64,000 bases of DNA from Psococerastis gibbosa (GCA_963971405.1 OZ020486.1:19429419-19493418); one strand, 5' to 3'; shown: positions 1 through 12,301, counted from the first letter of the stretch. The notes: generated from the letters alone by a model not told the origin. Made by a program: numbers and translations.

Positions 1-1535
1 GCCGGCTATGACTCTGTTATTGGGTTAGCCTTTGTGGTAAACGTCACTCCCAGACATTCTTGCTTATTGCATCAAATATAGTTTCTCTAGGGGCCCATTT
101 TCCAAATAGGGCATTTTGACTTTTGAGTACATGACAATACCACGTAGTTTGCTCAATAATTGTCCTCGGGGATTTCAGTTTACCCGCTAATCTTGGTACT
201 AACACAGCAGTCTACTGTAGATGGCGAGGGGTTTAGGAAAGTTGCCACAACATTTCAGAATGGGTGCTTTCCATGAGTTGAAAATTCTCTGGAGATCAAA
301 GTTCCGGAGTTCTTTATTAACTAACTATACCTTTTTCTGTGGTGGAGCCAAGTAAGCAGTTTTCGATTCTTATTGGGCTGTTGGGAGCAGTTCAATTTGC
401 TTCCAAGTCTAAAGATGCTTATTATGCCTCTCTCTTAATTTAAAATATTGCAAAGTTGATCCTTTATTGGATTACCATGAAAAGGGTCTTATTTTGAGAA
501 ATAAGAGTAACTAAATCCAATCATCAATACAAATACAGTATTTTGAATTTTAAATGGGAATAAGCTTCGTTTTATAAGGTTTCTTGAAATAGTACTTTTA
601 TGTAGTGGATGATATTTAGTGAATATTTAGTTAATCTAGGCTGCAAAGAGTGTGACGATATGTATTGTTTAAATGCAGTTTAATTTTAATTGTGTCTATG
701 ATTAGACAAGATTCAGCATGATAATCCCCTACTTCTTACGATACAAGAAAATATCTACACTGCAATAATATTGTATTTGCTACTTGAAATCTGAAGTATC
801 AATGGCAGAGGAAAAATAACTATGAGTGTCAGCTATTTTGATGAAACCTTGGGAACCCCCTGAAAATACTGCACAATATTGTGTGATTTTTGTTTGAGCA
901 ATCCATTCTTGAAACAGAAGATAAATTTTGAAAAAGGCTAAAGTAAACTGAAGAGTGTCTAAACCATTTGCAGTTCTCAACTGCAGTTCTCCAATTCAAT
1001 CTTCAACGCCAATGTTTGCTTTCGCGTGTCATAGTCCTACAAGTTTTATCATTCAAGGACGGTTCATTTTGGCTTTACATTCATGCACCCACTAATTTGA
1101 AAGTTCAATTTTAGTAGGCAAACGACACCCTTAATGTATGTTTTTTAGACACAATAAAATTAAGAAAAATTAAAAATGAGAAATATTGTTCGGACAACAT
1201 AAAATAAATGCTAGGCTACAATACTATAAAACTATGTTGAATTGAGCCATAAGAACCAGCAGAAAAATCACGGTAAGTTGACTGATGCATAATGTGCAAG
1301 GGTTACGCAAACAACAGTCATCTTACACATTTAAAAAATTTATTTTGTGAACTTTTAAGAGGCTTGCCTTTCCAGATCCCTCTTGGAGTGCCTCCAACGA
1401 TCCCTCGAAAAGATTTGGCACAGAAACCTGCAAGGCTTTGGCAATTGGCATGCATTGGAACATGCCGGTGCCGCCTAGTATTACTTACTTTTCAAACTAT
1501 CGTGGGAGTCACTCTAAATCAAGCTGAGCGCATGG
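1..1535. other. ABC transporter intron sequence, no gene seen
   Basis: AT-rich sequence lying downstream of the ABCH-like exon, so presumably its first coding intron. I found no Walker A exon and no clear repeat on either strand. Confidence 0.5.
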
Positions 1536-1774
1536 TAAGGCCCAGTACTCACAGTTGCCGACGTTTTTTATTCATTGTAAAATTGCCAACTTTCTTGTCG
1601 ATTCCCGAAGCGTGAAGCGGACGAAAATGCACGGGTTTCCTCATGACACATCAGCTCATTGAAATCTTCTGAAGCAGATTCTGTGGTTTTTCAGCAACCA
1701 TCCACCATGTCCTATGGCAACAATGAGAAAACAAAACTCCCGACTGCAGACTCGTCAGTGTGAACCGGGCTTTA
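1536..1774. mobile_element. Short inverted-repeat element in the ABC transporter intron
   Basis: The left end reads TAAGGCCCAGTACTCACAG and the right end, on the other strand, TAAAGCCCGGTTCACACTG, about 25 bp of imperfect inverted repeat around a 240-bp body with no coding capacity. Its right end lies only about a dozen bases from the splice donor of the ABCH-like exon. The superfamily is not clear. Confidence 0.4.
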
Positions 1775-1788
1775 GGGGGGGTACTTAC

Positions 1789-2015
1789 ATTTTCCCACGA
1801 GGAACTGTCATATTGAGCTCGTTGAGGATGGTGGTGGGGCATTTCTTGGTGCCGTAACGCTTGACTGCTCCTCTGACGCAGACGGCATGCTGTTTGCGGG
1901 CCCAAACTGTCGATTGCTGAGTAATCAGCACTCGGCGCCTGGGAGCGGCAACTTCAGCGCTTTCAGACATAGCGCTGATTATTGGGGAAACGTGAGTTGT
2001 CAGTCACTCGTAGGC
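1789..2015 (-). CDS. First coding exon of an ABC transporter, ABCH-like (5' part only)
   Basis: Reading on the minus strand, an ATG at 1970 opens 60 codons plus two bases, ending at a strong splice donor (exon ends at 1789, intron starts GTAAGT). The protein starts MSESAEV and then carries HAVCVRGAVKRYGTKK, ILNELNMTV and PRGK. This pattern (AVCVR..KRYG, then LNMTVPRG just before the Walker A loop IYGLLGASGCGKTT) is known from the start of the nucleotide-binding domain in arthropod ABCH and related ABCG half transporters. The two spare bases AT would complete an isoleucine codon in the next exon, as the family expects. An acceptor (polypyrimidine then TTTCAG) ends at 2016, so about 45 bases of 5' UTR lie in this exon and a non-coding exon lies further upstream. 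Walker A itself is not in the window, so the gene runs off the left edge. The TAA straight after the exon is part of the donor site, not a real stop. ABCH proteins are membrane half transporters, some linked to cuticle lipids; that role is inferred from family only. Confidence 0.72.
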
Positions 2016-2189
2016 CTGAAAAATAAGAAACGAAGTTATATAAAGGTGTGGGCTAACTCAGGTTCTACCCCATGAAGTACGTATTTAAAGCACATAGTTA
2101 CTACGATACATAAAAATGATTTTTCCCAAACTATTTAAACCACGTCAGGGATGAAATAATAAAGGTAAATAACTGAATTCAGATGAGGT
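2016..2189. other. Intron upstream of the ABCH-like coding exon
   Basis: Holds the polypyrimidine tract of the acceptor at 2016-2035; otherwise plain AT-rich sequence. Confidence 0.4.
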
Positions 2190-2330
2190 AAATTGTTTTT
2201 CAAAATTTTTTTTAACGTAATAAATTAATGGATAAATTCTTCAAACCATACAGATTTACATACAAAAATTTATTTCGGGGGGGGGGGGGGTCCGGACCCC
2301 ATGGACCACCCCCTTGGGCACGGCCATGAC
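2190..2330 (+). mobile_element. Decayed hAT-like fragment with poly-G run
   Basis: The stretch ending in a long G run, GGACC motifs and CTTGGGCACGGCCATG matches the right part of the element at 12462-12663 (poly-G, GGTCC, CTTGGCGGCCATG). Only this end is present. Confidence 0.4.
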
Positions 2331-3006
2331 CACAACATCCTCTACTCTGCCGAATCCCGTGAATCACTGTATATCTAATCCTCTACCAGTCCACGGGCCT
2401 GGCCCTAATGGGTTGTCAATTATCATTAAGAAACAGTAGAATCCGGGTTGATGGGCCGTGGTCGATATGAAAGTGAACTTCCAAACGTTTCGTCGACCGC
2501 AGCACGGCCCTTCAGCCCGGATTTTACTGGTACTTCATATGACTCCAGCCGTGAAGGCCTTTGCAGTTACATTGAAAAAATGAACAGATGGACTACAAGC
2601 ACGTACAAATGGAATATGCATGGATACCTCACCGCAAACCCTTTTATTAGGAAATGTAGGTCTGTGGTTACAGATATTCAGTATATATTGTATATGTGTA
2701 TATATATATATACATATATATATATATAAATTACTGGGACCTACAGTAGCCTTATATTAACTGATGTTTTCAGCACGACCTGTTATTTCATGTTTCTGGT
2801 GGCCCATCCATCAAGGTTACGCGCTTGACGGCCCCACGTTTTTTTCCATTAGTCACAGACTGTTGTGAACCTGGTGTGACCACCAGCATATTTCTCCAAA
2901 GCCAGGATTATCATGACGTGCCAAAGAGAGTATAAAAACCTCGGACTCAAGTCTTAGCTGTGCCGCATAAATAAATAAACAATTATCATACGACAAGTAT
3001 CAAGTG
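2331..3006. other. Intergenic DNA with a TA microsatellite
   Basis: Apart from the Penelope-like piece, the only distinct structure is an alternating TA run at about 2697-2728. Confidence 0.5.
2439..2562. mobile_element. Penelope-like terminal fragment with internal inverted repeat
   Basis: AATCCGGG..TGATGGGCCGTGGTCG at 2440-2464 is mirrored at 2494-2524. Between them sits CTTCCAAACGTTTCGTCGAC, the complement of the GAAACGTTTGG motif seen at 61536-61680. The shared blocks (CCGGG, GGCCGTGGTCGAT, AACGTTTCGTCGAC) are known from ends of Penelope-like retroelements; that assignment is inference. Confidence 0.38.
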
Positions 3007-3236
3007 TCAAGGCATGTAGAGTAGTGGTACGGACTCTGACTTTCACCCGAAAGGTTGTTGGTTCGAGTCCTACACTTCCTATATTTTCTGGCCATGATTC
3101 GCATGTAAAGCAGGCGGTCCCGGGCTTTCCTAGTTGAGTGTAAGAGAGGGCTTTATAGCCCTAACTCCGCTAGGTTGGCTTAGTAATAGAACAAAAAAGT
3201 CCTTATTTATTTGGTTATTTATTTATGACATCATTT
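3007..3236 (+). mobile_element. tRNA-derived SINE, family 1
   Basis: Starts GGCATGTAGAGTAGTGGTA (A-box-like), has a perfect B box GGTTCGAGTCC at 3060-3070, a tRNA-unrelated body (GGCGGTCCCGGGC, CCCTAACTCCGCTAGG) and a TATT-rich tail. The same unit recurs at 10262, 26320, 27822 and 60419 on the minus strand. Confidence 0.8.
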
Positions 3237-4739
3237 AAAATAAACAGTAGTAGTATTATGGGTGTTATTAGTGTTACAAAGAATATAATTATATTTAGCT
3301 GGGCAAATTCATAATGTACGGAGCATGGTACCCTATATTCAGATGCAGTTTTTGGTGAAACTGAAAGTGATTGTTATTTTATTTTGTAATTTTATCCTCT
3401 GACTTGACTGTCTCTTACGTCTTACCACGAAAATGAATGATGATAACATAAAAACAAAGCGTTTATTAGATTAAACTCAGGTTTTCAAAGCATTTCCAGG
3501 TTTCCAGACTGTATTCATGCGGTGCCGTGTCCTGTTTTATCTACATTTTATTTATTTAATACGGAAAACAGAATGCTGCCTTCTGCTTATGCTAAAAAAC
3601 ATCAAACATCAAAAACCTCTTTGTTTTTTAAACAAATTGCCCCTTTTACATTGTCGCAGTAAGGAATCTCATTCTCACTTGTTTAAACAGAAGCCGATGG
3701 GCGGCGACCGGAGTCAATGCAAGATGACATAATACCAAGAGCCATTATGTCGAGACGAGCATATCACCTGTTTATATGCTGACCTTGACTCACATTCTGC
3801 ATAGGCTTAAAATGGCTTAATTTCTTATTCCTTCTTTTCAATAAAACGAAAGGCCGAATGATAAGAAAAGGTCGCAAACTATTGTATAAAAGAGAGCTAA
3901 CAAAACGCAACAAACTCAAAATCAATACGTAACCAATTTCCCTGTGATATTTTAATTTTTAAATTCGGCTTTCCTGATGCCAGTAGAACCCAGATTTTAG
4001 AGGCTTTCTCAATGCGTTTTATTTCACAGGAAAATCAGCACTAGCTGAGGATGCTAGTTGAGTCGGTACCGTAGACGTGAGTACAGTTTAGTTTGTGTTG
4101 GATTTCCAAATTCATATATTAAATTGTCTAAGTTAAATTTTATTTTAGCAGAATATACATATTTTTTTTAATAGAAAAAAGGAAATAACAATGTAACAGG
4201 TCCTGATCGCGTACGGGCTGCTAAAGCTCAGTGATAGTAATTTTATTGTAATGTAATGTGCACTATAATGTGCAATATAATTGATTGATTAAACATGTGA
4301 GTTAATCAATGTGCATGTTCATGTACATGTGCATAATATTACATAAATATACATAGGCTTATGTGCATGCATACAAATTTTAATATAGTTCTCTATTCAC
4401 TATAATGTTGGCTGGGTTGTTTCAATTGCATTCCCTTTTTATTGCTGCATTTTTTATTATCATACGTACACCGCATTGCTACTTCTTAGGGCCCTTTTGT
4501 AGCATGCATGTTACTCTGTGTTTGTATAATAAGTCGCTGTTTCATTCTTAAGAGTCTGTTAGAAATTATTAAAAAAAGATAGGTACTTCACACTGTTAGA
4601 AATTATTGTAAAAAGATAGGTACTTCACACTATTTAAATAAACAAAGAGCAAGCTTATGTTATAATATGCTGTAAAGGCAGTGTCGGATCCAGACGGCGC
4701 GCGACCCCCCCGGGTTAAAAAATTAACGTAAAATGCTTC
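3237..4739. other. AT-rich DNA with a small tandem duplication
   Basis: A 41-bp unit (GTTAGAAATTATT..AAAAAGATAGGTACTTCACACT) is repeated twice at about 4556-4634. A GC-rich scrap at 4683-4717 (GTCGGATCCAG, CCCCCCCGGG) resembles ends of the hAT-like elements. No gene seen. Confidence 0.45.
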
Positions 4740-4743
4740 TTAA

Positions 4744-5138
4744 GAGGATATCCTACGTAGAAAAATAGCACCCCAAAATTTGTTGTTTTTATTGACATTT
4801 TATTTTTTATTTAATTAACAAAGCATCTCATTAGAAATTTGGCTCATGGAAGTTGTAGAAGACCGCTTCATGCATCATGTAATAGGAAATATTAAATTTT
4901 TGGTACCTTAGTTCTTTCATAAATACCAGAACGGACTAAAATTATGCGTATTCTGGGATTTTTGGAAGAACTACAAAACCAAAAAGTAAAAATACCCGAT
5001 TATATGATGCACGAAGTAGTCTTCTACAACTTCCATGAGCCAAATCTTTAATGACTTGCTTTGTTAATTAAATAAAAAATAAAAAGTCCATAAAAACAAC
5101 AAATTTTGGGGTGCTCATTTTCTACGTAGCATGTCCTC
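4744..5138. mobile_element. TTAA-flanked foldback element, copy 1
   Basis: Two arms of about 150 bp are near-perfect inverted copies: GAGG, then CTACGTAGAAAA, AGCACCCCAAAATTTG, and TTGGCTCATGGAAGTTGTAG on the left, all mirrored on the right. TTAA stands at both ends (4740-4743 and 5139-5142), as in piggyBac-type insertion, although the GAGG tip is not a classic piggyBac end. No coding capacity. Confidence 0.72.
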
Positions 5139-5142
5139 TTAA

Positions 5143-8100
5143 CAACCTATTGTTGCACGTCTCTATTTTCTTCTCCGGGCCTCAGTTTTGTCATAGTTTG
5201 TAATTTGTAATTAGAGAGGAAGATGTCAATTTCTCGTTAACCCAACACCCGTTGATGAAAATCCCAGGCTCATCTTAGGCTCTGGTAGCATAAATGATAA
5301 AATAATGCAAATAATGCAAACCTTGTGGTCTACCCAATACTCAAACAAAATTCACTGTATGGATTTATCAGATTTCTTTATTTTATGCGATGTTCCCGAC
5401 CTTGCTTGACCTTTAAGCCTCACACAAATTTTCATTATATTACGAAATATCTCAGGAATAGCATCCGGTCAGGGTAGAAGGTGATTTAACTCATTGGGAA
5501 ACCCTCTGTGGAAATTCCTGATTAAATCATTCATCATCTAGGGCACATCCACTCGCAGGTTTGCTTCTTGTCTTAATAAATTCCAATTTGCAACGCTTGC
5601 CTCTTAAATATAAAAAGCTTTTGCTGGTTTATGGGATTGCGTGCTATTACCACAAAGGAATGAAATTAGAATGGTTGAATAAAATTGATAAAATAAAAGG
5701 GAAAACTCGCTTCTCCACTGGGCCATACCATAAGTAATTTAAAGTTTAATATCCATTTGAAAAGTCTTCAGTTGATTCAAAAACTTTTGATTTCAGTTTT
5801 TACATTTCCATAACAAACGATTCATTATCGCGTGAAAACATAAATCGTATTGGGCAAGATCAGCAGGTGCTTTCACAATACCGACTGAAGTCCGGTTAAA
5901 CATCCAAATGCCACATTAGCCAAAATGCAATTTAATTAATCTGCTTGCGAGCCTACCATGCAGATTTAGATATAGTAAGGTATTTTATGTCAAAAATCAA
6001 AATTTCCCATCAAAACCAAATATATTGTAGGCTAGTTGACCATTCCATAAATTTCAATATCATCCCCTACCCGCTGCTCATTACTAATAACTCTATAAAT
6101 CAATTAAATATTCCCCACATGCCAAAATAATAACATATACACATGAAAATTCTAATGATGCATAATATAGACACATGGCTCTTTTGATGGGTACATTTCT
6201 CTATGTCAATAATTATTAATGATTAAACCAAGCAAATTGTTTCTATTTTCGGGTTTCCATCGTAATTTCAATAATATATATACTGTACCTAGTACCTATA
6301 CAATAATATTGTATCTTGGAATAAAAAATCTAGTATATAGTAATTTAATAACCTCACATCACCCAGATTGGGATTACGATAAATAATTTATAAAATTGGT
6401 TTAACATGGAATCGTGACAGACAACAATTTTGAAATTATTAAATAAAACTTTGTGTTTGAAAACATTGCTGATTAACAGTGAAATAATCATAAACAGCAA
6501 AACGAAATGGACTCATAAGAGCGTAACGTTAATTTAGAGAGTTACGAAAATCAAAAGTCGAATTTGCATATACTCATACACGTATCGCATAACTATGAAT
6601 TTTATTTCGAATGTGAATCTGCTTGCGAAACCAGAATTGAAGCATTTCGCGGTTTACCCCTGAATTAATATTAACTTGAATGAATGCGTTTCCATGCATA
6701 TTAATAATGTTCTATGTAAGGGATCATTGCAAATTCTATGTTGGTAAAATATTGAATCATTGCTCATGAATTTGTTAAATTTGTCGTGCTTCGTTCAATT
6801 GTATTCTATATGTGCCCAATAACTCAATTTTGTTTGTTATTCAGATTTATGAGCAGCTGATCTCTGTGAGTTACGTTGCTACATGTGTACTTAGGTATAT
6901 GTAGAAATAAAACTCAATGTTAATGATTGTTTGACAACATACTCATATTTCATTCATAAATGAGAACATCTCCATGTGTCACCATATTTGGCGCCATATT
7001 TTCGGTAACCAGTAACAAGCAGAGCACAATACGTATCCAGAGAGCGGATGCTGTATTCTGTTATTCTATGAGTTACAAGTTTTCGATGTAAACATTTTCC
7101 CACAAACTTTTCTTATACTGTTATGAGAATTTAACTTTTAGTAAGACATGATGTGAGAGGAAACGTCACCCTCACATAATTACAACTCGGATACTGAACG
7201 ATTTATTTAAATTTTTGAAATCAACATAATTATGGATGGATGTCATTGAATTTCTTATTAGCGACATTTTTTATGCGGAACAATTTGGTCACAAGAGGGG
7301 AACTGACAACTGAGGTACAAAATAGCCAGAGAAAGAATCAATAAATATAGTTTGTTGATATGTACAGTTAGGTGTAAGAGAGACCCTAATCTCGCTGAAT
7401 CTAATTTTTTTGATAAAGACTTTATCGTTATTATTATAATTATTAAATTTGACAGTTAAATTTTTTACCCTTTCCGTAAAATATGACTGAATATAGGTAC
7501 ATCTTCAATCGCCAAAAGCGAGGAAAATTACTGTATGAATGAGTTCCCTCTCTCAGATCGTGACACTTGATTTTTTGATTTTGTTAATTAAATAACATTT
7601 AGAAGGTATCATACGAACACCAAAAGTTTTAATCATTAACTCATGCAGAGTCATTTTCCAACGACTTATTTTTAAATTTATTTCTGAGTCGAAAATATAT
7701 AATAAATAAAAGACTTCTCAACCGGTCGTTTTTTATATTTTTTCCCTGGTTACTACCTATATATAACTAAGTTATTCTTAGTTTATAAACAGAAATAACG
7801 TATGTCAGTAACTGGGTAGACTGGAGTAAATTATGTACAGTTATTATATACAGTCAGTTCCTTCTTGAGCTTAAGCAGCATGTAACGAGAGGTCCACAGA
7901 TATATAACTGTAAGTAAGTGAGTACTGTAGTTTCGGATTATTGTAAAAGAGCAGAAAATATTGGTGAGCTTATCATACATGATCTCAAGTTTGCAACCCC
8001 CCGAGTCCTTATCCGGTAAGCAACATGTCATAGCTGTCTCTCGGGGATTCACTGACTGCCTTGAAGAGATCATTACACTTGGCAGCACTGCTGTGGGTTT

Positions 8101-8620
8101 AACAGCAGCAAGAGGCGATGTGTGCTAGAAACAGTTTACTGTGAAGTGCCGTGTTGCATAAAATAAGCTCCCAGTTTTGCTGTTTTCTCCCATTCTCATT
8201 GAAATCATGTCAAACCTACTTACGGTAGCCAGGCTACACATTCTAAAATTTATCTAACCTGTAGAATATAACGTATAGTAATGATTTTATTGAAAGGCTT
8301 ATTGCTCTAATAAATCGAAAGAGCGGACGACTGCTTGCACGCTAAGATAAATTGCAACAATTTCCTGTCAAATATTCCCCTTTAAATAGAGCTTTAAGAA
8401 CCTTTCCGATGAAAATGTTATTTGAAATCGTTACGATAAATGCCCGTTACTGTGTTCCTGTATAAATTACACATTACATCGAAATGTCTTCACCAAAATG
8501 CAGAAAGTACTTAGGTGTGAACCTTCGATTGAGAATGGTGAAATGTTATGTGTTGGGGAAACACCGTTCTATATGGTATGGAGCGAATGGGCGTTGACCA
8601 CAGCTGTGAGTAACACCATC
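5143..8620. other. Long AT-rich stretch without recognised features
   Basis: Reading frames are short and not protein-like on both strands. No inverted repeat, SINE head or LINE motif was found. Confidence 0.4.
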
Positions 8621-8624
8621 AGTC

Positions 8625-8900
8625 CATTTTGAAATGTGGATATAATGTAGACAAATGCTGCGCATATCGTGGAGGCATCACGCCCCTATGGCCGAGGTTC
8701 TGAGGCAAAGCAGAGTTGCTGCTGACGGTTAAGAAACGGAAACTAACATACTTCGTCCAAGTGATGAGGAACGTATAATACCGCCTTCTGTATGTTTAAA
8801 AATCCAAAGGAAGATGGAAGAACTGAGAGCTTCCCGCAGAAGAAGAACCGATTCGACAATTTATAGTGAACTTTGGTCGGGGAGGAGGTGAACATATGGT
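8625..8900 (+). mobile_element. Decayed LINE C-terminal fragment
   Basis: In shifting frames the plus strand gives EVLRQSRVAA, then VKKRKLTYFVQVMRNE, then KIQRKMEELRASRRRRT. This order (EVLRR, KRKL.YFGH.MR, then an R-rich GRRR block) matches the C-terminus of APE-type non-LTR retrotransposons. Several frameshifts are needed to follow it, so it is an old fragment. Confidence 0.42.
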
Positions 8901-10002
8901 ATTTTATCGGTCATAATTTAGAATCTGCACTAAGGCAGAGCTTTTAACTGAGACCAAGACAATTTGAAGAAATTAATTAATTCGTCGTTCCAGTTGCAAA
9001 GATACGAAATTGTTCACTTGAAAAATTCCTACGAAATACAAGCCGCCTACCATTGCATGGCGGTGCTTTACTGTATTCAGTGTCGGCTTTGGCTGTGGGG
9101 CCAGGAGGGCCATGACCCCAGGGTCCCCACAAAAAAGCCCCCCCCCCAAGAAGCCGTAAAATACAAAATTAGAATAGATTTAAATTACCAAAACAAAAAA
9201 CTTATCGAATTAAATGGCGGGAAATCGGAACGTGCCGTGGAATTAATGATTAATCGCCTTACTCTATTCTATTTGGCATCCTGTGTCTCCATTTTATAAT
9301 ATTGATAGCGGAGTATTCGTCTATAAGGGTATTTAAGACTTTTCGTCCCGAGAAAGGGCCCCCACACCATTCCGGCCCCCACCATTCTGGCCCCCGAGCC
9401 CCACACGGCCAAACCCGAAACGTTTCAAACGATGATGGGAACCGTCCTAAATGGGCTCTAAGCTATTATGTAGTGCATAGATTATGTATCTAACTTACAG
9501 TGTTGTAGAAATGGCCACCCATTAACGCTTGAAAGGGATCTCTAATTCACAGTTGAGACCTTAGCCCAACGTTTGAATTATGCGTTTAAGTAGCCTAGTA
9601 GTACCCAGGTGGGGTACCTACCTGTAATTTTATCAACATTACTGGAAGGGCATGGACGCTATTAAAGCTTACCCACATGTTGTCCTCTTGAAAGTAATTC
9701 ATTCTAATAGGGGAAAATTACGATATATGTATATGCAGCTTCTAACTGAAATTAGTACCCAGACATGTAGGTACTCTGAGTTTTCGCGGTCACTAGCTAA
9801 TAGAAGGCGCGCTAATTGGCCTACAATAGGTTAAGGTCAAATTTTGACTCGAGGCTTTTCCCTTTGCGTGTTTGTTTAAAGTCACTAGCCTACGAGTATC
9901 ATATCTATAGGTACCGTATTTCGGTATCATCCTGCTGGAAAGAAGACCATCTACGATTCATGAATGGTAAGAAGATATAATAATATTGTTATAAATAGTA
10001 GT
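8901..10002. other. Unassigned DNA with C-rich repeats
   Basis: Around 9090-9160 and 9355-9410 are GGGCC/CCCCC-rich motifs (GGCCATGACCCCAGGG, repeated CCATTCYGGCCCCC) like bodies of hAT-like elements elsewhere in the window. No clean ends found. Confidence 0.35.
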
Positions 10003-10261
10003 CAGAATGGCGTAGAGGTAACGACTCGGACTATCATCCAGAAGGTGACTGGTTCGAGTCCCACCCGAATGCCAAAATTTTCTAGTGGTACAATTATTTA
10101 TCTTCTGACTACCATGCTTCGGAGGGCATGTAAAGCCAGCGGTCCCGGCAGTCTTCCCTGACTGTCGATAGGTTAAACAGGAGGCTGTTGATGCAACCTG
10201 AAAACTCCTGTACCACGGGTAGTACCACCCCGACACGAATTTACTTTTTATTGTTATAAAT
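10003..10261 (+). mobile_element. tRNA-derived SINE, variant of family 1
   Basis: Perfect A box (TGGCGTAGAGG) and B box (GGTTCGAGTCC at 10051-10061) at the right spacing, followed by GGAGGGCATGTAAAGCCAGC and GGTCCCGGC as in family 1, but a different 3' part (TGATGCAACCTGAAAACTCC). It abuts another SINE pointing the other way. Confidence 0.72.
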
Positions 10262-10451
10262 AATTAAATAAAGATAATTTTAAGTTTTTGGTATGTTACT
10301 AAGCCTACCTAGTAGAGTTAGGGCAATCAGACCATAGCACTCAACTAGGCAAGCAAAGGTCTGCCTACTTTACATGCACTCCGAAGAAAATGTATCAATT
10401 GTGGGACTCGAACCAACAAGTCAAAGTCCTTACCACTGCTCTACATATCCA
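10262..10451 (-). mobile_element. tRNA-derived SINE, family 1
   Basis: On the minus strand it carries the head GTAGAGCAGTGGTAAGGAC, B box GGTTCGAGTCC, and the body ending ACTCTACTAGGTAGGC. It is more diverged than the copy at 60419. Confidence 0.65.
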
Positions 10452-11002
10452 GATATTGTTGTTGCCGCAGCGCATGTTATTACCAATCAATAATTATTTT
10501 AATAATTAACTAATACTGATACTGTGTATCATGGCCGCTTAATGAGTATGGTACCGTATATATTGGAATTCGCCACACTACGCACCCTAAAAAATTGTAT
10601 TCCTGACTTTATAGTAGGCTATTTTATTAGATTATTTTAGTAGATTTTATTGTATTGTACGAACAATATGGTACTACTATATTACAATACTACAAGTAAG
10701 CTAACTTTCTACTCCTTCGGAGTCTGAAATTCACCGCTTCCCATGAAAGATTAATATAGAAATTGATTTTATTTTCGTTCTTCCAATATTCTTGGATTCG
10801 AACATTGCATGGATAACTCATAATTAAAGTGAAATATTGAGGAGGGTAAATACGGAAGGCTGGAAATTGGAATGAATGGCAAGTTATTTCTGAATCAAGG
10901 TCAAGACCATTTTGTAAGTAACGTTAATTAGATATCAAATGTCAAGTACATTCAATGTCTTCTTTAAATTATACCAACAGTACCTATTCCCTATTTTCAA
11001 TA
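10452..11002. other. AT-rich spacer, nothing recognised
   Basis: No reading frame or repeat structure stands out between the SINE pair and the composite foldback element. Confidence 0.4.
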
Positions 11003-11386
11003 GGCGTCCATTCCATTGACCGGCTAGGGCTATTTCCAAAAACAGTGACGTGGTAGCAGACATTCAAGACTTAGGTTGCGTTTCCACCGATCTCGCATTG
11101 CAGAATGTAAATGACATTGACGGAAATTACAATTTTTCTTTTTATAGAAACCTATTGAAATGTTTGTACTTAACATATCCCATGACGCCATTTTGTAATT
11201 TTAGTTTGTTTGTTTGTGATTTTACTGTATGATCATTGATCAATTTTAACTATGGCATAGAGGAAAATAAACATTTCCGTCAATTCTGCAATGCGAGGTC
11301 GGTGGAAACGCCACCTAAGTCTTGAATGTCTGCTACCACGTCACCGTTTTTGGAAATAGCCCTAGCCGGTCAATGGAATGGGCGCC
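11003..11386. mobile_element. Composite foldback element, copy 1 (outer unit)
   Basis: Outer arms begin GGCGTCCATTCCATTGACC and run through GGCTAGGGCTATTT, GTGACGTGGTAGCAGACATT to the palindromic centre GACTTAAGTC; they are mirrored at the right end. A 3-bp duplication ATA flanks it (11000-11002, 11387-11389). The centre is split by a second element (11074-11315). The same composite occurs at 34583-34970 and 56657-57040. Three-base targets of TA type suggest a PIF/Harbinger-like source, by inference. Confidence 0.75.
11074..11315. mobile_element. Inner foldback element nested in the composite, copy 1
   Basis: Ends GGTTGCGTTTCCACCGATC and, mirrored, GGTGGCGTTTCCACCGACC. It sits in the centre of the outer palindrome with TA on both sides (11072-11073 and 11316-11317), consistent with duplication of TA in GACTTAAGTC. 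Its body (GACGCCATT, TTTTAGTTTGTTTG, TGATCATTGATCA) is shared with the element at 20169-20573. Confidence 0.72.
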
Positions 11387-11420
11387 ATATAATAGGCTAA
11401 GCCACAACCATTATGTATAG

Positions 11421-11724
11421 CAGGGGTTCCCAAACTGTGTCTATGGACCACCGGTGGTCCACAGACATATATCAGGTGGTCCACTGACCAACGTAAGAAT
11501 TACGAAAATTAATCAGCTGAGATATTGGAAATTTGAAATTTTGAAGTAAAATACAGTAAGTCTTGGCACTGAACTACAATATACCTAAACATATCCTAAA
11601 CATTTAATCAAATACCAGCATGGAATTGAAGGTACAAATCATCATAGAATTTCACGATTTTCCTGTCGCAGCTATAGTGGTCCACGGAAAATGATAAAAT
11701 AATCTAAAAGGTTGGGAACCCCTG
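11421..11724. mobile_element. hAT-type short element, copy 1
   Basis: Terminal repeats CAGGGGTTCCCAAACTG and, mirrored, CAGGGGTTCCCAACC enclose 304 bp. A perfect 8-bp target duplication ATGTATAG (11413-11420, 11725-11732) is the hAT signature. GGTGGTCCAC-type motifs lie just inside the ends. Non-coding. A diverged sister is at 16416-16744. Confidence 0.85.
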
Positions 11725-11732
11725 ATGTATAG

Positions 11733-12299
11733 TATAGATAGGCATTGAAAATTATGTAAGATAACTTACCAATAAGCTCCCAGCGTGCCCCATAATTTTT
11801 TTCGAGGTCGCTCCGTGCTTAAGGGCGCTTTGCCTACATGGCGGCATTATAGGGAGATTAATTTCATCTATGGTAGGTACCTATTGTGAAGGCGACCAAT
11901 GTTCGACTTCCAAATTTCTTCATAACTTTTCATTACATGACCCCCTGTCCCCTGAGCTTACGTAAACCCCCCCCCCCCCGTTCAAAATGTTATATGTACA
12001 TATATACAGTATGTGTGCATGAATATCACTTTTAGGAAATACTGTAATTTCCGTAGATATACAATACCTATATAATCCGATTATGATGAAAATTGATTAA
12101 AAAATATAAAAAATCGTATCTCAGTTAATATTGGTCGCAGTGTAAAATGCAACTGAAAGTCCGTTGCTTTACCTACGATAATGGATGTGTACATTTTTTA
12201 AGACATACAACTATTTCAAGAGAGCGGTCAGTCAAAGTTTAAATAATGAGATTCTTGAATTGATATTATCCGATTTTGATCAATGTTGGCACTATGATC
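11733..12299. other. Spacer with poly-C run
   Basis: A long C run near 11966-11980 follows ATGACCCCCTGTCCCCTGAG, again like hAT-like bodies; otherwise nothing recognised. Confidence 0.35.
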
Positions 12300-12301
12300 T
12301 A

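Noticed and set aside
1292-1615. 107-codon plus-strand frame
   Set aside because: Lies partly in an inverted-repeat element and lacks any recognisable motif.
1532-1774. ABC transporter second coding exon
   Set aside because: No Walker A motif in any minus-strand frame; the stretch has inverted-repeat ends instead.
10003-10075. Functional tRNA gene
   Set aside because: The promoter boxes are perfect, but the downstream body is the SINE body seen in other copies.
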